NCBI GenBank assembly: GCA_902592985.1
Contig: CACJGR010000004.1
Span: 1 to 56,456 of the forward strand
Source: an uncultured Pelagibacteraceae bacterium
Lineage (GTDB): Bacteria > Pseudomonadota > Alphaproteobacteria > Pelagibacterales > Pelagibacteraceae
Length of the DNA stretch: 56,456 nt
Reading direction: 5' to 3'
Shown here: positions 17,952 to 27,049 of the stretch, one piece after another
Position numbering within the stretch: position 1 is the first letter of the stretch
How the letters are laid out: each line of letters begins with the position of its first letter
Notes under the pieces: model-generated
Told to the model about the DNA's origin: nothing
Databases searched by the model: none
Seen by the model: only the letters and a program-made list of their open reading frames with translations
Translations under genes and position numbers: made by a program

Positions 17952-18574
17952 GGCTTAGGTATTTCAGAACCATTTTTTAAAAGATCATAACCTTTAATTA
18001 CAGCTTCTCTGGCTGCAATTTCTGAATACCATCTGGTTAAATTTTTAAAATTTTTGAGACCAATATCATGCCATTCATGTCTTGCAATCCAAGGCCAGGT
18101 TGCAATATCTGCAATAGTGTAATTTTCCCCTGCCAAATATTTTGATGATGCCAGCCTTTCATCTAAATCTTTATAAAGAGCTTTTGTAATTTTAAAATAT
18201 CTCTGTTCTCCAAATTCACTTTTTCCAGAATTAAAATGATGAAACTGATGGTGTTGGCCAATCATTGGTCCAATCAAACCCATCTGTGCCATTAGCCACT
18301 GGTTGATAATATTTCGATCTTTAACATTATAAAATTTATTGCTCTTTTCTGCCAAATACATAAGAATTGCTCCTGACTCAAACATAGTTACATTATTATC
18401 ATGATCTATAATTGCAGGGATTTTACTAAATGGACTTATTTTTCTAAAATCAGAATTAAATTGTTCATCTTTATTAAGGTTTATTTTGGTTAATTTATAA
18501 TCATAACCAATTTCTTCTAGCATTATTGTAATTTTTTTTCCGTTAGGTGTATCGGCGCTAAATAACTCTATCAC
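17948..18574 (-). CDS. glutathione S-transferase family protein
   Basis: This 208-residue protein has an N-terminal thioredoxin-like domain (MIELFSADTPNGKKITIMLEEI) with the glutathione-binding segment FSKIPAIIDHD...MFESGAILMYLAE, followed by an all-helical C-domain containing NYTIADIATWPWIARHEW. It resembles the YfcG/YghU group of disulfide-bond reductases. It is the last gene of the rhodopsin-ferredoxin-reductase-GST run, overlapping the reductase by 4 nt, which suggests a role in redox balance. Its stop overlaps convergent dksA. Confidence 0.88.
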   Translation of the reverse strand: MIELFSADTPNGKKITIMLEEIGYDYKLTKINLNKDEQFNSDFRKISPFSKIPAIIDHDNNVTMFESGAILMYLAEKSNKFYNVKDRNIINQWLMAQMGLIGPMIGQHHQFHHFNSGKSEFGEQRYFKITKALYKDLDERLASSKYLAGENYTIADIATWPWIARHEWHDIGLKNFKNLTRWYSEIAAREAVIKGYDLLKNGSEIPKP

Positions 18575-19587
18575 TCTTTAACACCTAGTCTTTTATGAAT
18601 GCTCTTTGAAGTTGTTGAAAATTCAAATCTCAACTTTTCATTTGGTTTTGCATATTTAAAACAACCTCTTGCAGCTAAAGCTCCTTCATGAAAACCGGAT
18701 AGAATTAGTTTAACTTTTCCTGGATAAGTGCAAATGTCTCCTATGGCAAATATTCCTTTTTGGTTTGTCTCAAAGTTTTCTGTATTAACTGGTATGTGTT
18801 TTTTGTCTAAATTTAATCTCCAATTAACAATTGGGCCTAATTTCATAATTAATCCAAAAAAACCTAAAACATAATTAGTTTCAATTTTTTTAATATTTCC
18901 ATCATCATGTTTAATGCCTATGCTTTTAATTTTATTTTCTCCTTCTACTGAACTTAACTGGTATTGAGTTAGTATTTCAACTTTGCCTTGTTTTTCTAAT
19001 TCTTTAACTTTATTCACACTTGATTGTGCTCCTCTAAATTCATCTCTTCTATGTATTAACTTGACTTCTGAATTACTCGAAAGTTCAATTGCCCAATCTA
19101 GCGCTGAATCACCTCCTCCAAATATTGAAACAGTTTTATCTTTAAAAATCGTTTTGTCTTTAACGGAATAAAATATTTCCTTACCTTCAAATTTTTCACA
19201 TTCTTTTACTGAAAATTTTCTTGGTTCAAAAGAACCCACTCCGCCTGCAACAATTATACTTGAAGCATTAAACTCTTTTCCTTTTATAGTTTTAATTAAC
19301 CACTTATTATTATTTTTTTTAACTTCTTCAACTCTATCATTTAAATGAAATTCGGTTTTAAAAGGCTTTATTTGCTCAATTAAATTTTTTGTTAACTCTT
19401 CTCCAGTACATTCAGGTACTGCAGGAATATCATAAATGGGTTTGTCTGGATAAAGTTCAATACATTGGCCACCCTTTTTGTCTAAGTTATCAACAACTTC
19501 ACATTTTAAACCAATAATACCGAGTTGATGAACACAAAAAAGTCCTACTGGTCCCGCACCTATAACTAAAACGTCTGTATCAATCAT
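18571..19587 (-). CDS. ferredoxin/flavodoxin-NADP+ reductase, thioredoxin-reductase-like type
   Basis: This 338-residue flavoprotein moves electrons between NADPH and a ferredoxin. The FAD loop is VLVIGAGPVGLFCVHQL at the N-terminus. The NADPH loop VSIFGGGDSALDWAIEL lies near residue 155, and FAIGDICTYPGKVKLILSG near residue 285 closes the FAD site. The CxxC of true thioredoxin reductases is absent, pointing to the YumC-type FNR class. The frame opens at 19653, but ATG 19587 is chosen: it overlaps the ferredoxin stop as TAATG and starts at [13 protein letters not shown]. The adjacent ferredoxin is the obvious partner. Confidence 0.9.
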   Translation of the reverse strand: MIDTDVLVIGAGPVGLFCVHQLGIIGLKCEVVDNLDKKGGQCIELYPDKPIYDIPAVPECTGEELTKNLIEQIKPFKTEFHLNDRVEEVKKNNNKWLIKTIKGKEFNASSIIVAGGVGSFEPRKFSVKECEKFEGKEIFYSVKDKTIFKDKTVSIFGGGDSALDWAIELSSNSEVKLIHRRDEFRGAQSSVNKVKELEKQGKVEILTQYQLSSVEGENKIKSIGIKHDDGNIKKIETNYVLGFFGLIMKLGPIVNWRLNLDKKHIPVNTENFETNQKGIFAIGDICTYPGKVKLILSGFHEGALAARGCFKYAKPNEKLRFEFSTTSKSIHKRLGVKE

Positions 19588-19907
19588 TAAGCTTGTTTCG
19601 CTGGAAGGTTTACAACCAGCCCTTCTAAGTCGTCTGATACAGTCAATTGACAACTTAATCTGCTAAATTTGTTTGGTTCGTGAGCCATATCCAACATATC
19701 TTCTTCTCCATCTTCTTTTTTTGGTAATTTATTAAACCATTCTTCTTTAACATAAACATGGCAAGTAGCACAGGCCATTGAACCACCACAATCAGCATCA
19801 ATTCCTGGTATATTATTTTGAACAGCCCCTTCCATGACAGTTAAACCATTTTGAACTTGAATAGTATGAGATTTGCCAGAGTGTTCAATATAAGTGATTT
19901 TAGCCAT
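19587..19907 (-). CDS. 2Fe-2S ferredoxin (adrenodoxin/FdxB type)
   Basis: This 106-residue electron carrier has the cluster ligands C-x5-C-x2-C in [17 protein letters not shown] (about residues 40-48) and a fourth Cys in RLSCQLTV near residue 85. This is the vertebrate/adrenodoxin-type spacing used by alphaproteobacterial ferredoxins for Fe-S assembly, P450s and reductases. It is translationally coupled to the FNR gene by a TAATG overlap and sits 72 nt downstream of the rhodopsin gene. That gap contains a small stem-loop. Confidence 0.94.
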   Translation of the reverse strand: MAKITYIEHSGKSHTIQVQNGLTVMEGAVQNNIPGIDADCGGSMACATCHVYVKEEWFNKLPKKEDGEEDMLDMAHEPNKFSRLSCQLTVSDDLEGLVVNLPAKQA

Positions 19908-19938
19908 TGAATTTATATAGGTACAGAAAAAAGTAAGG

Positions 19939-19957
19939 CAAGTAAAATTAATACTTG
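19939..19957. other. small stem-loop between rhodopsin and ferredoxin genes
   Basis: CAAGTA (19939-19944) and TACTTG (19952-19957) pair around a seven-base loop. Seen on the minus strand, the hairpin is followed after a few bases by a short T run. It could be a weak terminator, or a processing/attenuation point that makes rhodopsin mRNA more abundant than the ferredoxin part. The stem is short and A+T-rich, so chance is possible. Confidence 0.3.
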
Positions 19958-19979
19958 TTTTATCTTATAATATTAAAAA

Positions 19980-20750
19980 TTATCTAACCCTCGATACAGT
20001 GCTTTGTGTTGCGGCAACCCAGATTACTAGGCCAAACACAATCTTGTTAAAAAAATCTGCGACATTATAAATTATGTTTAATAAGTTAGGCTCTACTCCT
20101 CCTGTTGAGTAACCATATATATAACCTAATGGGTAAATAGCCCAACCAATTGTTACAATGTTTCTCATTGAACTGTAAGCAGTTACCATTGGTTTGTTTC
20201 CACTTTTTGCTACCGATCTACCGGCTTCTCCAGAAAATATTTCATATAATATGTAGATCCATCCAGATATACTAATTAAAAAACCAACCATTTTAGGAAT
20301 GTATTCTAACTCTCCTAAATATGCTCCAAGCACCATCACAACCGCTCCAATAAATAGTTTCCATAAAACACTTTGTGAAACTTTTCGTACTGTTGCCAAA
20401 ACTAAATAAAATTGCACCGCTTGTAATGGTATAGTAATTATCCAGTCAATATATCTATATAATATTGGCGACTCACCTTGACTTATATATATATTTCTAA
20501 TGTACAAATAATTAATAAACGCGATACCAGTTACAATTCCAGCTACGGTTAATGTTGTTCTCCAACTATAAGTAACAGATCCTCTTTCGAAGAAAAAAAA
20601 TGCAGTTGCAGCTAACAGACTCATAGAAATTACCCAAAATGAAATTCCTACAAGATCATTGGCTACTAATAAATCTGTGTTTGCATTAGCTGTGCCTGAC
20701 AAAGTTAGTAGAACGATAGAAACAAAAGAAAATAATTTAGGTATTTTCAC
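19980..20750 (-). CDS. proteorhodopsin-family retinal protein, unusual D-T-Q variant
   Basis: This 256-residue protein has a cleavable signal peptide (to about residue 24) and seven membrane helices. The retinal Lys is K236 (ADFFNKIVFG). R99, counterion D102, T106, E147 and D232 match proteorhodopsin R94, D97, T101, E142 and D227. Q110 equals position 105, so blue absorption is expected. Two key residues differ. The helix-B His75 is Asn80 (GIAFINYLYIR), and the proton donor Glu108 is Gln113 (PLQAVQFYLV); the DNA reads AAT and CAA. Proton pumping may be slow or absent. Start is GTG with GGAG five bases upstream. It probably leads the ferredoxin-FNR-GST operon. No retinal-synthesis gene is nearby. 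Confidence 0.95.
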   Translation of the reverse strand: MKIPKLFSFVSIVLLTLSGTANANTDLLVANDLVGISFWVISMSLLAATAFFFFERGSVTYSWRTTLTVAGIVTGIAFINYLYIRNIYISQGESPILYRYIDWIITIPLQAVQFYLVLATVRKVSQSVLWKLFIGAVVMVLGAYLGELEYIPKMVGFLISISGWIYILYEIFSGEAGRSVAKSGNKPMVTAYSSMRNIVTIGWAIYPLGYIYGYSTGGVEPNLLNIIYNVADFFNKIVFGLVIWVAATQSTVSRVR

Positions 20751-20911
20751 AAGAACTCCATTTTTTTAATAATTTTGATATAATCTATATAAACTATACC
20801 TCTAATAAAGTGGAAGGTTTTTTTATCTCTATTTTATATTGATTTTACTTGTTTTTTAAAATTAAATACAACTCATATCTTAAATAACTAATAATATTAG
20901 AGTCAAATTGA

Positions 20912-22807
20912 ATGAATAATAATTTTAATAAAATTTATGAAAATTCAATTAAAAATCCAGAAAATTTTTGGCAGGAAGTCGCTGATGATATCTTTTGGTT
21001 TAAAAAACCAAATAAAATTTTAAATAAATCAAAACCACCTTTTTATAAATGGTTTGAAGATGGTGTAACAAATACTTGTTATAACGCTCTAGACATTCAT
21101 ATTGATCAAGGTAGAGGCGGTAAGACTTGCTTAATTTATGATAGTCCGATTACAGGAAACAAGAAACATTTCACTTATAAAGAGTTAAAAGACAAAGTTT
21201 CAAAATTTGCTGGAGCTTTAACTAATCAAGGTATTAAAAAAGGAGACAGAGCAATAATTTATATGCCAATGATCCCTGAAGCAGTAGTTGCAATGCTCGC
21301 ATGTGGAAGAGTTGGAGCTATTCATTCAGTTGTTTTTGGAGGATTTGCCTCAAATGAATTAGCAAGCCGAATAGATGATAGTAAGGCAAAGATATTAATT
21401 ACTGCCTCTTGTGGTTTTGAACCAGGAAAAACGGTTGAATATAAACCATTGGTTGATGAAGCTCTAAAGTTAGCCTCTCACAAAATAGATAAAGTAATTC
21501 TTTTTCAAAGATCTGGTCATGAGGTAAAATTAAACGCGCCAAAAGAATTGAGTTGGGATGAAGTATTATCAAATGCTAAAGATATTGATTGTGTAGAAAT
21601 GAACTCTAACGAATTTGCTTATATTTTATACACTTCTGGAACAACAGGTGTGCCAAAAGGAATTGTTAGAGATATAGGAGGTCACATAGTTGCTCTTAAA
21701 TGGACAATGAAAAATATATACAATATTGATCAAGATGATGTTTGGTGGTCAGCAAGTGATATTGGCTGGATTGTGGGTCATTCATACATTGTTTATGCTC
21801 CACTATTTAAAGGCTGTACTACTGTTTTGTTTGAAGGAAAACCTGTTGGTACTCCAGATGCAGGAGTATTTTGGAAAATAATTTCTGACTATAAAGTAAA
21901 ATCACTTTTTACTGCACCAACTGCTTTTAGGGCCATTAAAAAAGAAGATCCTGAAGGAAAATTTTTCTCTAAATATGATTTAAGTTCATTTAAAAGTTTG
22001 TTCTTAGCAGGTGAAAGAGCAGATCCTGACACCATAAAATGGGCTGAAAAATTATTAAAAGTTCCGGTAATAGATCATTGGTGGCAAACTGAAACTAGTT
22101 GGGCAATCAGCGCTAATTGCACAGGAATAGAAATGATGAAAACAAAATACGGTTCAGCTTGTAAAGCTGTTCCAGGTTATGAAGTAAAAATAATTAAACC
22201 AGATCAAACATTAGCTAAACCCAATGAAATGGGAGATATTGTTGTTAAACTTCCGTTGCCTCCAGGAACTTTTCCAACATTATGGAATGCTGATAAAAGA
22301 TATAAAGAAACTTATATGACCAATTATCCTGATTACTATCAAACTTATGATGCAGGACACATTGATGAAGATGGGTATATTTCAATCATGTCCAGAACGG
22401 ATGATATCATAAATGTTGCAGGACATAGATTATCAACAGGAGCAATTGAAGAAGTATTATCTGAACACCAGTCTGTTGCTGAATGTGCAGTATTAGGAAT
22501 TGCTGATAAATTAAAAGGACAATTACCAATCGGATTAGTCACATTAAAAGCTGGAGTTGATAAAGATAACGAAACTATAACTAAAGAGTGTGTACAAATG
22601 GTTAGAGATAAAGTTGGACCAGTTGCTGCATTTAAAGTTGCAATAGTTGTAAAAAGATTACCAAAGACAAGATCGGGTAAAATATTAAGAGGAACAGTAC
22701 GAAAAATAGCCGACAATGAACCTTATAAAATGCCTGCTACTATTGATGATCCTGCTATACTTGATGAAATCAAAGTGGATTTGAAAAAACATAACATACT
22801 GAAATAA
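20912..22807 (+). CDS. prpE: propionyl-CoA synthetase (AMP-forming acyl-CoA synthetase)
   Basis: This 631-residue ligase activates short-chain acids through an acyl-adenylate. The start (FNKIYENSIKNPENFWQEVADDIFWF) and length follow PrpE rather than acetyl-CoA synthetase. ATP loop YILYTSGTTGVPKGIVRD is near residue 235, WWQTETSW near 395, and the acetylatable Lys motif KTRSGKILRG near 600. Substrate could be propionate, acetate or acrylate; the last is relevant to DMSP users, though this is inference. It is divergent from the rhodopsin gene over 161 nt and abuts the convergent pyrC stop with no gap. Confidence 0.88.
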   Translation: MNNNFNKIYENSIKNPENFWQEVADDIFWFKKPNKILNKSKPPFYKWFEDGVTNTCYNALDIHIDQGRGGKTCLIYDSPITGNKKHFTYKELKDKVSKFAGALTNQGIKKGDRAIIYMPMIPEAVVAMLACGRVGAIHSVVFGGFASNELASRIDDSKAKILITASCGFEPGKTVEYKPLVDEALKLASHKIDKVILFQRSGHEVKLNAPKELSWDEVLSNAKDIDCVEMNSNEFAYILYTSGTTGVPKGIVRDIGGHIVALKWTMKNIYNIDQDDVWWSASDIGWIVGHSYIVYAPLFKGCTTVLFEGKPVGTPDAGVFWKIISDYKVKSLFTAPTAFRAIKKEDPEGKFFSKYDLSSFKSLFLAGERADPDTIKWAEKLLKVPVIDHWWQTETSWAISANCTGIEMMKTKYGSACKAVPGYEVKIIKPDQTLAKPNEMGDIVVKLPLPPGTFPTLWNADKRYKETYMTNYPDYYQTYDAGHIDEDGYISIMSRTDDIINVAGHRLSTGAIEEVLSEHQSVAECAVLGIADKLKGQLPIGLVTLKAGVDKDNETITKECVQMVRDKVGPVAAFKVAIVVKRLPKTRSGKILRGTVRKIADNEPYKMPATIDDPAILDEIKVDLKKHNILK

Positions 22808-24112
22808 TTAAAATTTTAAAGGCTTGCCATTTGCTTTTTCAATAAGTTTACCATCCCAAACAGTTGCTTTTCCATTAACAATTGTTCCTAAAGGAAAACC
22901 TTTTACTTCATAACCATCAAATGGTGTCCAGCCACACTTACTTGCAATCCAATCGTTTTTAATAACTTTTTTTATGTTCATATCCACGATGGTTAAATCA
23001 GCATCAAAACCTTCCTTGATGTAACCTTTGTGTTTGATTCCAAAAATTCTTACAGGGTTTTCACAAACTAATTTTATAAATTGCTTCAATGTTAACTTGT
23101 TATTATTAATATGGTTAAGCATAATAGGAATGAGAGTCTGTACACCTGGCATTCCAGACGGTGATTGAGGATATTCTTTTTTTTTATTTTCTAAACTATG
23201 AGGAGCATGATCCGAACCAATCGTATCAACGATTCCATCTTTTACAGCTTTCCAAAGCATATCTTGATGTTTTTTATCTCTAATTGGTGGGTTCATTTGT
23301 GAAAGAGATCCAAGTCTATTGTAACAATCAGGAGCGCTTATTGTGAGATGTTGGGGAGTTATTTCAAAAGTAACGTTTCCTTTATATCTAGATAAAAATT
23401 CAACTTCTTCTTTTGTAGTTATGTGTAAAACATGTATTTTTTTCTTATAACGCTCAGCAATTTTAACGACCCTTCTGGTGGATGACATTGCACATTCTTC
23501 GTTTCTCCAAACAGGATGAGAGCTGACATCTCCTTTTTTTATGAATTTTTTTCTAAGATTAAGAATGTCCTCATCTTCTGAATGAATAGCAACTATTTTA
23601 GAACTGTTTGAAATAACTTTTTCTATATCTTGTTCATCTTTAACTAAGAGATTTCCCGTAGAAGAACCGGCAAATAATTTTACTCCGCAACATCCTTCAA
23701 GTTTATCTAGATTTTTTAAATCTTCCATATTTTGAGGAGTTGCACCAAAGTAGAAAGCATAATTTGAGAACATTCTATTTTTAGCTAAGCTAAGTTTTTT
23801 ATTAAATTCAGTTTGATTAGATGTTGGTGGATTCGTATTAGGCATTTCAAACACAGAAGTTATTCCACCTAAAACTGCAGCTTTACTCCCAGATTCTAAG
23901 TCTTCTACATTTGTAGAACCTGGTTCTCTAAAATGAACTTGTGTATCTATACAACCTGGTAAAATAGTTAATCCTTGAGCATCAAAAGTATCTTTAGCAT
24001 CAGCTGTAATTTTTCCAATCTCTACTATTTGACTATCCTTTATGCCAATATCTTGATTCTTTAGATTATTGTCTATGTAACATAAGCCATTTTTAATGAT
24101 TAAATCTAACAT
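22808..24112 (-). CDS. pyrC: dihydroorotase (amidohydrolase superfamily)
   Basis: This 434-residue enzyme closes carbamoyl-aspartate to dihydroorotate in pyrimidine synthesis. The metal motif near residue 57 reads IDTQVHFREPG, so the first His of the usual HxH is Gln; I recall the same DTQVHFREPG pattern in other alphaproteobacterial PyrC homologues, so it is probably a family feature. The bridging Lys is in GVKLFAGSSTG, later His ligands are in IHSEDED and LHITT, and the last Asp is in TIGSDHAPHS. A hydantoinase/allantoinase-like activity cannot be excluded from sequence. It ends directly against prpE. Confidence 0.85.
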   Translation of the reverse strand: MLDLIIKNGLCYIDNNLKNQDIGIKDSQIVEIGKITADAKDTFDAQGLTILPGCIDTQVHFREPGSTNVEDLESGSKAAVLGGITSVFEMPNTNPPTSNQTEFNKKLSLAKNRMFSNYAFYFGATPQNMEDLKNLDKLEGCCGVKLFAGSSTGNLLVKDEQDIEKVISNSSKIVAIHSEDEDILNLRKKFIKKGDVSSHPVWRNEECAMSSTRRVVKIAERYKKKIHVLHITTKEEVEFLSRYKGNVTFEITPQHLTISAPDCYNRLGSLSQMNPPIRDKKHQDMLWKAVKDGIVDTIGSDHAPHSLENKKKEYPQSPSGMPGVQTLIPIMLNHINNNKLTLKQFIKLVCENPVRIFGIKHKGYIKEGFDADLTIVDMNIKKVIKNDWIASKCGWTPFDGYEVKGFPLGTIVNGKATVWDGKLIEKANGKPLKF

Positions 24113-24155
24113 TTAATAGAAAAGTAATTATATTATAAATGAACATCATTCAAAT

Positions 24156-25049
24156 ATGAATATTAAAAATGTATATATTTTAAAAGATCGTGGAATTCTT
24201 TTTATCAATGGACCTGAGACAAAAGAATTTTTACAAAATCTAATTACAAACGATATCAACAAAGTTAACGAAACTAATAGTTGCTTTGCATCATTGTTAA
24301 CTCCTCAAGGAAAATTTCTTTTCGATTTTTTAATAATTCGGCATAAAAATGGTTACTTTATTGACTGTGAAAAAAAGCAAGTTGAAGAGCTTTTTAGACA
24401 GTTAAATGTTTATAAACTGAGATCAAAAATAGAAATTACAGATTTAAGTAATGAATTTGTAGTTGCTGCTTTTAGTTATGAAAAATTCATGTCTTTTAAA
24501 GAAGCAAAAGATATTCTGGGAAATACTTTTGCATATAATGAAGATCCTATTTTATTAGATCCAAGACATAAAAAGCTTGGAGGAAGATTAATAATCAATT
24601 TAGAAAAACTTTATTTATCTTTAAAAAAAATTGATTTAAAAAGTACTGAACCAGAACAATATTATAATTATAGTTTTAATCTTGGTATCCCTCAAAAGAA
24701 TATGGATAAGCTGCGTAACAAATTGTTTGGAATTGAATGTAACTTTGGTGAATTAAATGGAATTGATTTTAAAAAAGGATGTTATGTTGGACAAGAGAAT
24801 ACTTCTAGAATTAAAATAAAAAATAAATTATCAAAAAGACTTTTGCCGGTCCAAATAGTTGACGGAAGTATAAATGAAGGAGACTCTATTTTAGATGAAG
24901 ATTTAAATATTGGGAAAATTTTAATTGATAAATATTATCCTTTTGCAATAATTAAATTTACTAATGATAAATTTAATTTTAATTCAGTTTATAAAGTTAA
25001 TAATTCAAAAATAAAAATTATTAAACCAGATTGGATTGATAAAATTTAA
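24156..25049 (+). CDS. ygfZ: folate-binding protein YgfZ/GcvT family (Fe-S cluster maintenance)
   Basis: This 297-residue protein has the GcvT-like fold. The family motif K-G-C-Y-x-G-Q-E is present as KKGCYVGQENTSR near residue 205, and GPETKEFLQNLITNDI near the start matches the aminomethyltransferase-like N-domain. YgfZ/IBA57-type proteins help assemble and repair certain 4Fe-4S enzymes in a folate-dependent way. It is divergent from pyrC over only 43 nt, so both promoters must be packed tightly or extend into coding DNA. Confidence 0.92.
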   Translation: MNIKNVYILKDRGILFINGPETKEFLQNLITNDINKVNETNSCFASLLTPQGKFLFDFLIIRHKNGYFIDCEKKQVEELFRQLNVYKLRSKIEITDLSNEFVVAAFSYEKFMSFKEAKDILGNTFAYNEDPILLDPRHKKLGGRLIINLEKLYLSLKKIDLKSTEPEQYYNYSFNLGIPQKNMDKLRNKLFGIECNFGELNGIDFKKGCYVGQENTSRIKIKNKLSKRLLPVQIVDGSINEGDSILDEDLNIGKILIDKYYPFAIIKFTNDKFNFNSVYKVNNSKIKIIKPDWIDKI

Positions 25050-25121
25050 AAAATGCTTAATCTTATAAATTAATATTTCTTAGCAAATCAAAATTAAAAT
25101 TTCCATTTTTAGAATAATAAT

Positions 25122-25162
25122 AAGCAAAAAGTAGTGATCTAACTTAAGTATTTTTGCTTTTA
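25122..25162. terminator. candidate bidirectional terminator between ygfZ and the MazG-like gene
   Basis: AAGCAAAAA (25122-25130) and TTTTTGCTT (25151-25159) form a 9-bp perfect stem around a 20-nt loop, in the 145-nt gap between two convergent genes. The arms themselves provide A and T tracts on both strands. The low G+C content makes it weaker than the recA terminator. Nothing else was recognised in this gap. Confidence 0.45.
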
Positions 25163-25194
25163 GGATAGGATACTGCCCAAATAATCATTGGTAT

Positions 25195-25566
25195 TTATTT
25201 TATAAATTTACTTAAGTCTGGTTTAAAATATTTGGGTCCTTTCATTACTTTGCCTGAATCGTTGTATATGGGATTGCCGTGGTCATCTAATTTGCTCATA
25301 TTGGATTGTTGGACTTCATTAAAACATTTATCCAAATTAATTCCAAAAGCATGACCAGCACCATAAGTTACGTATAAAATATCTGTTAACGCATCTGCTA
25401 CTTCAACAAGATTTTTAGTATCTATTGCAATTCTCAATTCTTCTAACTCTTCCTTGATTAAATTAAATCTTAATTCATTAATTTTATCTGAGCTAAATGA
25501 AGATTTTTCTTTAACTTCTTGACCAAAAGTTTTCATAAAAGTTTTTACTTTTTCAAAATTTGTCAT
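25195..25566 (-). CDS. MazG-like / phosphoribosyl-ATP pyrophosphohydrolase-like NTP hydrolase
   Basis: This 123-residue all-alpha protein carries the MazG-superfamily metal motif. An EELEEL helix (near residue 38) is followed by EVADALTDILYVTYGAG (near 56), giving the EExxE and ExxD pattern. The remainder, ending in GPKYFKPDLSKFI, resembles the small MazG-like/HisE-like proteins that are also found in phages. Likely activity is hydrolysis of a (d)NTP to the monophosphate and pyrophosphate, perhaps dUTP or damaged nucleotides. Substrate is not evident from sequence. Confidence 0.8.
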   Translation of the reverse strand: MTNFEKVKTFMKTFGQEVKEKSSFSSDKINELRFNLIKEELEELRIAIDTKNLVEVADALTDILYVTYGAGHAFGINLDKCFNEVQQSNMSKLDDHGNPIYNDSGKVMKGPKYFKPDLSKFIK

Positions 25567-25660
25567 GATGCTCCTATTTCAGGTTTAATGAACACATTTT
25601 TAACATGATTCTTGATTAATTTAATGTATAAGATTTAAAGCTTAGTATCCAAATTAAAAT

Positions 25661-27049
25661 ATGAAATTTAGAAAAGAATTTGATAGTTTAGGAGAAATTT
25701 TAGTGCCAGCAAACAAATATTGGGGTGCTTCTACTCAAAGATCTAATAAACATTTTAATATTGGTGATTTTTTAGTAAGACCAATTGTAATTAAATCTAT
25801 CGCAATGATAAAAAAGGCTGCAGCGATAGTGCATCAAAAGAATGGGGATATAGAAAAAAAAATAAGCAGATCAATTATTAAAGCAGCAGACGAAGTGATA
25901 TCTGGAAAACTTAATGATCATTTTCCTCTCAAAGTTTGGCAAACTGGATCTGGTACTCAAACTAATATGAATGTTAATGAGGTAATAGCTAATAGAGCAA
26001 TTGAAATTCTTGGAGGAAAAAAAGGAACTAAAAAGCCTGTTCACCCTAACGATCATGTAAATAAATCACAATCAACAAATGATGTATTCCCAACTGCAAT
26101 GCATATGGCTATAGCCATAAGAGCAAAAAGTAAATTAATACCTAATCTCAAATTACTTAATTTAGAATTAAAAAAAAAAACAAAAGAATTTAATAAAATT
26201 ATAAAAGTTGGCAGAACACACCTTCAAGATGCAACACCAATAACGTTGGGACAAGAATTTTCAGGTTATCATTCTCAATTAAGCAAATGTATTGAAAGAA
26301 TAGAACGATCACTTGATGAAATATATTTTTTAGCCCAAGGTGGCACCGCTGTAGGTACAGGATTAAATACAAAAAAAGGTTTTGACAAAAAAATAGTAAA
26401 TGAATTAAAAAAAATTACTAAACTTCCATTTAAAGTAGCACCAAATAAGTTTGCTGCCCTAGCATCTCATGATGCTATAGTAAATTTTTCAGGAACAATG
26501 AACACAACGGCAGTTTGTCTAATGAAAATTGCAAATGATATTAGATTTTTAGGATCTGGACCGAGAGCAGGATATGGTGAATTAATTTTACCAGCAAACG
26601 AACCTGGTTCTTCAATTATGCCTGGAAAAGTAAACCCTACTCAATCTGAAGCAGTTACTATGGTTTGTGTTAAAGTCATTGGCAATCATAACGGAATTAC
26701 AATGGCAGGTTCTCATGGTCACTTTGAGTTAAATGTTTTTAAACCTTTAATTATTCACAATATTTTACAATCAATTCATATAATGGGTGACTCTGCAAAA
26801 AGTTTTTCAAATTATTGTGTTAAAGGTTTAAAAGCTGACAAAAAAAGAATTAAGAAACATTTAGATGACTCATTAATGCTAGTAACTGCTTTAGCACCAC
26901 ACATAGGATATGATAATGCTGCCAGGATAGCAAAAAATGCTTTAAAAAATAATACTACTCTTAAATATGAAGCTTTAAAATCAAAATTAATAAAAGAGAA
27001 AGATTACGACAAAATTGTTGATCCAAAAAAAATGATCTACCCAGAATAA
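25661..27049 (+). CDS. fumC: class II fumarate hydratase
   Basis: This 462-residue homotetrameric enzyme interconverts fumarate and malate in the TCA cycle. It is the iron-free class II form, with the superfamily signature [13 protein letters not shown] near residue 318. The active-site segments [12 protein letters not shown] (near 105), [11 protein letters not shown] (near 138) and [11 protein letters not shown] (near 185) are intact. The gene is divergent from the MazG-like gene (94-nt spacer). Its last 13 nt overlap the end of the convergent AsmA-like gene. Confidence 0.97.
   Translation: MKFRKEFDSLGEILVPANKYWGASTQRSNKHFNIGDFLVRPIVIKSIAMIKKAAAIVHQKNGDIEKKISRSIIKAADEVISGKLNDHFPLKVWQTGSGTQTNMNVNEVIANRAIEILGGKKGTKKPVHPNDHVNKSQSTNDVFPTAMHMAIAIRAKSKLIPNLKLLNLELKKKTKEFNKIIKVGRTHLQDATPITLGQEFSGYHSQLSKCIERIERSLDEIYFLAQGGTAVGTGLNTKKGFDKKIVNELKKITKLPFKVAPNKFAALASHDAIVNFSGTMNTTAVCLMKIANDIRFLGSGPRAGYGELILPANEPGSSIMPGKVNPTQSEAVTMVCVKVIGNHNGITMAGSHGHFELNVFKPLIIHNILQSIHIMGDSAKSFSNYCVKGLKADKKRIKKHLDDSLMLVTALAPHIGYDNAARIAKNALKNNTTLKYEALKSKLIKEKDYDKIVDPKKMIYPE

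Noticed and set aside
22345..22716. 123-codon minus-strand frame inside prpE
   Set aside because: It is an antisense shadow of a well-conserved catalytic region of prpE.
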